Of a DNA stretch of 43,625 bases, positions 40,343 to 43,625 are shown piece by piece (positions within the stretch are counted from its first letter, which is position 1; every line of letters starts with the position of its first letter). The notes under the pieces were generated by a model. That model was not told the origin of the DNA and searched no databases. It was given only the letters and a program-made list of their open reading frames with translations. A program made the position numbers and the translations under genes. The DNA is from a virus, in IMG/VR virus record IMGVR_UViG_3300022668_000023, positions 1 through 43,625 of that record. One strand, written 5' to 3'.

Positions 40343-40369
40343 AAGGGGTCTTAGCGGGCCCCTTTTTTT
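40343..40369 (+). terminator. Intrinsic terminator closing the phage gene block
   Basis: AAGGGG (40343-40348) and CCCCTT (40359-40364), with a 10-base loop, are followed by TTTTTG (the T run is seven long, starting inside the stem). It ends the lysis transcript and lies about 70 bases before the first element of the cassette-like region. Confidence 0.8.
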
Positions 40370-40401
40370 GCCTTAAAAGTATTAAAAAGCAATAAAAAGT
40401 A

Positions 40402-40430
40402 TTGTTTATAGATAAAAAGCGTTATATTTG
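40402..40430 (+). promoter_or_regulatory. Promoter at the head of the cassette array
   Basis: TTG (40402-40404), 18-base spacer and TATATTTG (40423-40430). The predicted start site is near 40435, inside GGTGTTTAAAT, which resembles the right half of the att sites downstream. A promoter facing into the first cassette is what integrons use to express captured genes (Pc), though here it may simply be the promoter of the KH gene. Confidence 0.55.
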
Positions 40431-40483
40431 GGGGTGTTTAAATACTGAACTTAATTAAATGTGAAACTATTAAAAACTGCGTG

Positions 40484-40756
40484 ATGGCAAAAATAGAGCA
40501 AGATTTAGAACAGGCTAAGAAAGTAAAAAATATGTTCCTTATCTATTTTGATGGATGCTATGGAATAGATTCAGTTGAAAATACCTCTAACACCTTTGCA
40601 ATGGGAGTTTGCAAATTAGAATACAAAGACGATAAATTAACGATACACCTTAGAAGACCAGGACTATTAATTGGCAAAGGTGGGTGCATAATAGACGCAC
40701 TACAAAAACACTTAGATTGCAAAATAGATATTGTTGAAGTGAACCTCCTTAAATGA
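40484..40756 (+). CDS. KH-domain RNA-binding protein (cassette 1)
   Basis: 90 aa from the ATG at 40484; a GTG at 40481 is directly before it. The C-terminal 40 residues hold a KH motif: HLRRPGLLIGKGGCIIDALQ, with GKGG at 64-67 as the GxxG loop, then a helix and the strand IDIVEV. This resembles the S3/NusA type-II KH core. The N-terminus (about 1-45) is helical then beta. KH domains bind single-stranded RNA or DNA. The gene ends exactly where the first att-like core (40757) begins, so the cassette is one gene long. Confidence 0.7.
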   Translation: MAKIEQDLEQAKKVKNMFLIYFDGCYGIDSVENTSNTFAMGVCKLEYKDDKLTIHLRRPGLLIGKGGCIIDALQKHLDCKIDIVEVNLLK

Positions 40757-40819
40757 GGCTTAACGGATGGTTGTATGATTTCGTTGCTTTTCGCAATGAA
40801 TTATACAACGTGTTAGCTG
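40757..40819 (+). repeat. attC-like site 1
   Basis: Outer left core GGCTTAAC (40757-40764), spacer GGATG, left arm GTTGTAT (40770-40776), hairpin centre with TTTTC as loop, right arm ATACAAC (40803-40809), GT, outer right core GTTAGCTG (40812-40819). The inner 17-bp stem (40770-40809) has one bulge and G-T pairs. The left spacer has 5 bases and the right 2, an asymmetry like that of attC. The core fits GTTRRRY only at its first four bases. Confidence 0.7.
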
Positions 40820-40934
40820 ACTGTATGGGCGATTTGAACCCGCTAAAGCCTATTTGAAACACTACAGTAGTATTTATTTTTTTGTGTGTTGGCAAAATAA
40901 TTTTGAAAAAATTACATTTATTTTAGTATTGCTA

Positions 40935-40976
40935 TTGTATATACGAAAAATAAATGTATATTTGTATATACAAAAA
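40935..40976 (+). promoter_or_regulatory. Cassette promoter with two GTATATAC operators
   Basis: TTG (40935-40937), 19-base spacer, TATATTTG (40957-40964): a full consensus. A direct repeat TTGTATATAC is found at 40935-40944 and 40962-40971, each followed by an A-rich run. Each contains the perfect 8-bp palindrome GTATATAC (40937-40944 and 40964-40971). One copy covers the -33 region and the other the end of the -7 box, so a dimeric repressor would shut the promoter. Confidence 0.7.
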
Positions 40977-40993
40977 CGGTAAAACATACAGAT

Positions 40994-41158
40994 ATGATTG
41001 ATTATAGCAAATACAACGAGACAAATAAAACGGTAACTTTTACAAACGGTAAAACTTTTAAGGTTTATTCAAAAGAAACTAAAAGCGGAGTAAGATATTT
41101 TTATTGTTCTCCTTCAAATTTTAGAATGATGCCAGTTTCAAAAAACGACATTAAATAA
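40994..41158 (+). CDS. Small protein of cassette 2, 54 aa
   Basis: First gene after the cassette promoter. Beta-rich and basic (KYNETNKTVTFTNGKTFKVY, then RYFYCSPSNFRMMPV). Its stop overlaps the next ATG (TAATG). No family recognised. Confidence 0.5.
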   Translation: MIDYSKYNETNKTVTFTNGKTFKVYSKETKSGVRYFYCSPSNFRMMPVSKNDIK

Positions 41159-41385
41159 TGGATGCGCAAATGATAGAAAGTCAGTATAATAAAATGCTGG
41201 CTTTTAGTTACGGAAATGTAGATAGTTTAATACGCCAACTAAATAAAAGTATTAAGCTTTATAAGAATGCTAAAAACCCAAACCACCCTAAAGTAAAATA
41301 TAGAATTGAATTATATACTAAAATTATAGAACATGGGAACACCTGTAGAAATTTTAAAACACCAATTGGAATTGATAAAACATAG
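41158..41385 (+). CDS. Small helical protein of cassette 2, 75 aa
   Basis: Basic and helical (DSLIRQLNKSIKLYKNAKNP, then KYRIELYTKIIEHG). It overlaps the next gene by 53 bases, an unusually long overlap; the downstream start at 41333 is the only ATG that keeps a long frame. No family recognised. Confidence 0.4.
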   Translation: MDAQMIESQYNKMLAFSYGNVDSLIRQLNKSIKLYKNAKNPNHPKVKYRIELYTKIIEHGNTCRNFKTPIGIDKT

Positions 41386-41623
41386 ATTGCACATTGGTAA
41401 GGTTATGAGCCATAATAAACCAGAGGTAAAGAAATTAATCCTTGAATATGATGCTGCTATAAACATTTTAACAAGCGAGAAAGAATGTGTTGAGCATGAG
41501 TTTACTTACTTGAGAAATCATTTAAAACGCTTTATGAGATGGCAAGAAAACCAAGACATTGAACAATTCGATGACCAACCAGCAACTATAACAAGATACT
41601 TAAATATTATTAGAGATGAGTAA
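41333..41623 (+). CDS. Hypothetical helical protein of cassette 2, 96 aa
   Basis: Helical and charged (PVEILKHQLELIKHRLHIGK, then EYDAAINILTSEKECVEHEF). It overlaps its upstream neighbour by 53 bases and its downstream one by 8. A trimming of the start to ATG 41405 is possible and would remove the overlap with the 75-aa gene. No family recognised. Confidence 0.5.
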   Translation: MGTPVEILKHQLELIKHRLHIGKVMSHNKPEVKKLILEYDAAINILTSEKECVEHEFTYLRNHLKRFMRWQENQDIEQFDDQPATITRYLNIIRDE

Positions 41624-41786
41624 AGATAAAGAATTATTAATGCCACAAATGATAAGGATAACAGCAAGCTTAAAAGACCTTGTAAAAACCTCTGCCGATA
41701 AACACAACGAAGGCAATTTTAACCGTGAAGTACGTGATTTAATCCAAATCGGTTTGAAAAACCGAAAGAGGGGAGAAAAAAAATAA
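41616..41786 (+). CDS. Ribbon-helix-helix-like regulator of cassette 2, 56 aa
   Basis: Residues about 11-50 fit an Arc/MetJ-type ribbon-helix-helix: a strand IRITASL followed by a helix KDLVKTSADKH and a second helix NFNREVRDLIQIGLK. Such proteins bind short palindromes as dimers, often to control their own operon. The GTATATAC sites in the same cassette's promoter are a natural target. This and the four-gene layout resemble a small self-regulated module; toxin-antitoxin function is not shown. Confidence 0.6.
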   Translation: MSKDKELLMPQMIRITASLKDLVKTSADKHNEGNFNREVRDLIQIGLKNRKRGEKK

Positions 41787-41839
41787 ATACGGGCTTATAG
41801 TACTGACTTTGATTAAATACACAAACATAGCCCATATTG

Positions 41840-41909
41840 CAGCTAACGATGGTTATAAGATTAAGCGTAGCGACCCCTTTTCGGGGTTAATTTTATAACG
41901 TGTTACCTA
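41840..41909 (+). repeat. attC-like site 2
   Basis: Left core CAGCTAAC (41840-41847), spacer GATG, left arm GTTATAA (41852-41858), inner pair ACCCC (41873-41877) with GGGGT (41883-41887), right arm TTATAAC (41893-41899), GT, right core GTTACCTA (41902-41909). The left core is the exact complement of GTTAGCTG at the front of the same cassette (40812). One side carries a bulge (about 8 bases), as in folded attC sites. Confidence 0.75.
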
Positions 41910-41954
41910 CTGGCGTTTACACTGAATTTAATTTAAAACATAAAGCTAAATAAA

Positions 41955-42332
41955 ATGAATATTGACGACTTATTTAAAATTGATACAACCGAAGAATCTG
42001 CTCCACAAATGACTATTAAAGAGTTTGTAGAAAAAACAAGAGCCATACTAAAGAAAATAGATAGCGAATACGGAGTTGCGAACCAATGGAATATGGTTGA
42101 AGATGAAGAACACGAACAGCAAGATTGCGAAAACTGCAAGGGTGAATGTACAATAAATCGCAACGGTAGAGAACTGCAATGCCAGCCAGATAAATCAGAA
42201 GGCGAATGTTTTGTGCTTGAATTTGCACACGAATCATTTGTGGAGGAATTAGAAAACATAATGTTCCATGATGAGAAATATTCATTTTATGAATTATTAG
42301 GCTGCGAAATTACCAACGAAGAGCAAAAGTAA
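41955..42332 (+). CDS. Acidic Cys-containing hypothetical protein (cassette 3)
   Basis: 125 aa, acidic. The centre has DCENCKGEC (about 56-64) with further Cys at about 76 and 85, a possible metal-binding cluster. Helices flank it (TIKEFVEKTRAILKKIDSEY near the start; SFVEELENIMFHDEKYSFYE near the end). No family recognised. It ends 12 bases before the next core, so it is the whole cassette content. Confidence 0.5.
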   Translation: MNIDDLFKIDTTEESAPQMTIKEFVEKTRAILKKIDSEYGVANQWNMVEDEEHEQQDCENCKGECTINRNGRELQCQPDKSEGECFVLEFAHESFVEELENIMFHDEKYSFYELLGCEITNEEQK

Positions 42333-42344
42333 ATTACGCTTGTT

Positions 42345-42474
42345 GGTAACGAAAAAGTATATGCGGTCGGTTGCGATTAGATGCACGACTGACCAAGTAT
42401 AGAAAGACTTAAATAAATGAACAATAGTAACAAATACAGACAAACCGCAACTGCCGTATATACGGTGTTGTGTG
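42345..42474 (+). repeat. attC-like site 3 (long form)
   Basis: Left core GGTAAC (42345-42350), spacer GAAAAA, left arm GTATATGCGG (42357-42366) and GTTGCG (42370-42375), a loop of about 70 bases, CGCAAC (42446-42451), right arm CCGTATATAC (42454-42463), GGT, right core GTTGTGTG (42467-42474). At 130 bases it is about twice the other sites. The large loop holds a short open stretch but no convincing gene. GGTAAC complements GTTACC at the front of the same cassette (41902). Confidence 0.75.
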
Positions 42475-42491
42475 TCTTTTAAAAAAGGGAT

Positions 42492-43130
42492 ATGCACAGA
42501 CCTACAATAGAATTACATAATGTTGACTGCTTGCCTTTTATGCGTGGGTGTGTGGACAAACAATTTGATTTAGCAATAGTAGACCCTCCTTATGGGATAA
42601 ATAGGGGCGGACAACCTGAAACATTTACAAAGAATCCGAAACATAAACGCAAAGAGCATAAGCAAAAAGACTGGGATAAAAACCGCCCCGATGCTGAATA
42701 CTGGAATGAACTATTTAGAATATCGAAACATCAAATTGTTTGGGGGGCTAACTATTTCACGGGCTATTTGCCACCGAGCATGGGGTGGGTGTTTTGGGAT
42801 AAAGGACAAGATTTAAGTATGAGTGACGGTGAATTAGCTTATACCTCATTTGAAAAAGCGTTGCGGAGGGTTATAATAAACAGGGCTGAAATAATGAAAG
42901 ACGGCGCAATACACCCGACACAGAAGCCCGTGAAACTTTACAAATGGTTACTAACTAAATATGCAACTGCAGGAATGACAATATTTGACAGCCATTTAGG
43001 TGCGGGGGGCATAGGGATTGCGTGCCATGACTTAGGCTATGATTTAACCGCATGTGAAATTGATAAAGAGTATTTTGAAAAGGCAAGCAACCGCATAAAG
43101 TTACATCAGCGGCAGTTATCCCTTTTTTAA
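42492..43130 (+). CDS. DNA adenine/cytosine-N4 methyltransferase (cassette 4)
   Basis: 212 aa. Catalytic motif DPPYG (31-35), then IHPTQKPVKLYKWLL (motif X-like) and the SAM-binding block TIFDSHLGAGGIGIACHDLG with CEID. The order (catalytic motif first, SAM motif later) is that of the beta-type N6-adenine/N4-cytosine enzymes. No restriction partner is in the same cassette. It is small but complete. It ends 3 bases before the next core. Solitary methyltransferases are used by phages and mobile elements against restriction. Confidence 0.8.
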   Translation: MHRPTIELHNVDCLPFMRGCVDKQFDLAIVDPPYGINRGGQPETFTKNPKHKRKEHKQKDWDKNRPDAEYWNELFRISKHQIVWGANYFTGYLPPSMGWVFWDKGQDLSMSDGELAYTSFEKALRRVIINRAEIMKDGAIHPTQKPVKLYKWLLTKYATAGMTIFDSHLGAGGIGIACHDLGYDLTACEIDKEYFEKASNRIKLHQRQLSLF

Positions 43131-43133
43131 TTG

Positions 43134-43167
43134 CACACAACGGGATTCGGGTATGATGCGTTGTTTG
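43134..43167 (+). repeat. attC-like site 4, degenerate
   Basis: Left core CACACAAC (43134-43141) is the exact complement of GTTGTGTG at the front of the same cassette (42467). The right core is best read as GTTGTTTG (43160-43167), with 7 of 8 bases complementary to the left core. The inner 18 bases do not form a good stem, so the site looks truncated. A longer hairpin GGGTA (43148-43152)/TACCC (43174-43178) is an alternative. Confidence 0.45.
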
Positions 43168-43222
43168 TTGAATTACCCACAGAAGTAAATGCGAGAACAT
43201 AAAATAACAAATACTATAAGCG

Positions 43223-43525
43223 ATGGCAAAAGATAATGAATACCCATACAAGCATAAACACGTAGCTATAAAGCACGGACATGCTACATTTTACGGAGAT
43301 ACAGAACCGAGCAAAGAACTATTAGAAGCCCTAAATAAAATGGCTGAACTTGCATACGAGCAGTGCGGTGGGGTGAAGGTTGACACGGGAGAAAACAATG
43401 CATTATTACCCGATGTTAGCTTTGCGAAGCGAAAGGTTTGCCGATGCTACGAAGTGCCACCGAAGAAAGATTTTGAAAAGTGCGATACTTGTGGAAAACC
43501 ATACCAATATATTCGGCAAACTTAA
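43223..43525 (+). CDS. Zinc-ribbon-like hypothetical protein (cassette 5)
   Basis: 100 aa. The C-terminus has CRCYEVP followed by FEKCDTCGKPYQYIRQ (Cys pairs near 73/75 and 89/92), a likely zinc ribbon. The N-terminal half is His/Lys-rich (YPYKHKHVAIKHGHATFY) then a helix ELLEALNKMAELAYEQCGG. No family recognised. It begins the last visible cassette. Confidence 0.5.
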   Translation: MAKDNEYPYKHKHVAIKHGHATFYGDTEPSKELLEALNKMAELAYEQCGGVKVDTGENNALLPDVSFAKRKVCRCYEVPPKKDFEKCDTCGKPYQYIRQT

Positions 43526-43565
43526 AGCTAACTAGTAGATACCTGTACCTAAAAAATTGCAACTC

Positions 43566-43625
43566 ATGAACAGCCTATTAACAAAGGAAGAAAAAGAACG
43601 TACTGCAAAACTTTGCAAGGAAAAT
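43566..43625 (+). CDS. Partial gene running off the window
   Basis: ATG at 43566 opens a frame that is still open at the end (20 codons, charged: LTKEEKERTAKLCKEN). It may be the next cassette gene. The 40-base gap before it contains AGCTAAC (43530-43536), which has the AAC ending of the left cores but no visible partner within the window. Confidence 0.35.
   Translation, partial: MNSLLTKEEKERTAKLCKEN

Larger units (their letters stand above)
40436..43625 (+). mobile_element. Integron-like gene cassette array (no integrase seen)
   Basis: Short gene sets are separated by four imperfect hairpins. In the three cassettes bounded on both sides, the first bases after the upstream site match the complement of the outer core at the cassette's own end: GTTAGCTG (40812) with CAGCTAAC (41840), GTTACC (41902) with GGTAAC (42345), GTTGTGTG (42467) with CACACAAC (43134). 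This is the rule for attC cassettes, where both cores come together in the excised circle. Unit lengths are about 1090, 565 and 690 bases. The stop codon of the last gene lies 0-12 bases before the core in three of four. The left edge is uncertain, because the first cassette's front (GTTTAAAT) does not complement its own core GGCTTAAC. The array continues past the window. Confidence 0.7.

Noticed and set aside
40994-41786. Definite toxin-antitoxin system
   Set aside because: The RHH-like gene and operators fit, but none of the other three small proteins shows a known toxin motif.
41933-42497. Minus-strand ORFs across cassette 3 and att site 3
   Set aside because: They mirror a convincing plus-strand gene and the hairpin; Cys/Ser/Phe-rich composition and no promoter.
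1-43625. Window as a closed circular phage genome
   Set aside because: The last open frame (43566-43625) and the first one (2-172) are off by one base when joined, and no terminal overlap is seen.

Overview
The window is almost certainly phage DNA from a Bacteroidota (flavobacteria-like) host. It is AT-rich, and nearly every gene lies on the + strand in tightly coupled ATGA/TAATG junctions. Good Shine-Dalgarno sites are largely absent, and several promoters match the Bacteroidota pattern TTG-N18-20-TAnnTTTG. Structural genes include a Mu-like head (DUF935-type portal, gpF-like, gpG-like) and a contractile tail with a DUF2586-like sheath, so the virion should be a myovirus. An XRE-type regulator, a promoter-overlapping operator and a Rha-type protein suggest a temperate lifestyle, but no integrase is visible.

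Layout. 1-5.2 kb: regulators, then a recombination operon (DUF1351-like, RecT-like annealase, metallo-beta-lactamase-fold nuclease, HU-like protein). 5.2-5.35 kb: a probable independent small RNA with its own promoter and terminator. 5.4-9.5 kb: replication genes, namely a PD-(D/E)XK-like protein, an initiator-like protein with an internal iteron block, and a primase-helicase broken into two genes at its Walker A loop by a split intein with an HNH endonuclease gene between the halves. 9.5-14.6 kb: small accessory genes, a Rha-like protein, a hexapeptide-repeat protein, NinB-like and RusA-like proteins. 14.7-25.9 kb: terminase, neck, portal and head genes, with one minus-strand mini-gene at 23.2-23.35 kb. 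26-33.5 kb: sheath, tube, a chaperone with a -1 frameshift, tape measure and baseplate. 33.6-38 kb: three consecutive fibre-region proteins that carry Sec-type signal peptides. 38-40.3 kb: lysis module with an amidase, closed by an intrinsic terminator.

40.4-43.6 kb is different in kind. It holds small unrelated gene sets (KH-domain protein, a four-gene set ending in a ribbon-helix-helix-like protein, a Cys-containing hypothetical, a DNA methyltransferase, a zinc-ribbon-like protein). Each set ends in an imperfect inverted repeat of the form ...AAC - stem - (G)GTGTT.... In three cassettes in a row, the 6-8 bases at the front of the cassette are the exact complement of the outer core at its own end (GTTAGCTG/CAGCTAAC, GTTACC/GGTAAC, GTTGTGTG/CACACAAC). 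This is the rule for integron gene cassettes with attC sites. I read it as an integron-like cassette array next to, or carried by, a phage, with no integrase in view.

The strongest points for follow-up are the cassette array, the split-intein primase-helicase with its HNH insert, the 5.24 kb RNA with a possible pseudoknot, the minus-strand acidic mini-gene and the signal-peptide-bearing fibre genes. All functional calls rest on reading the sequence; no database search was run.
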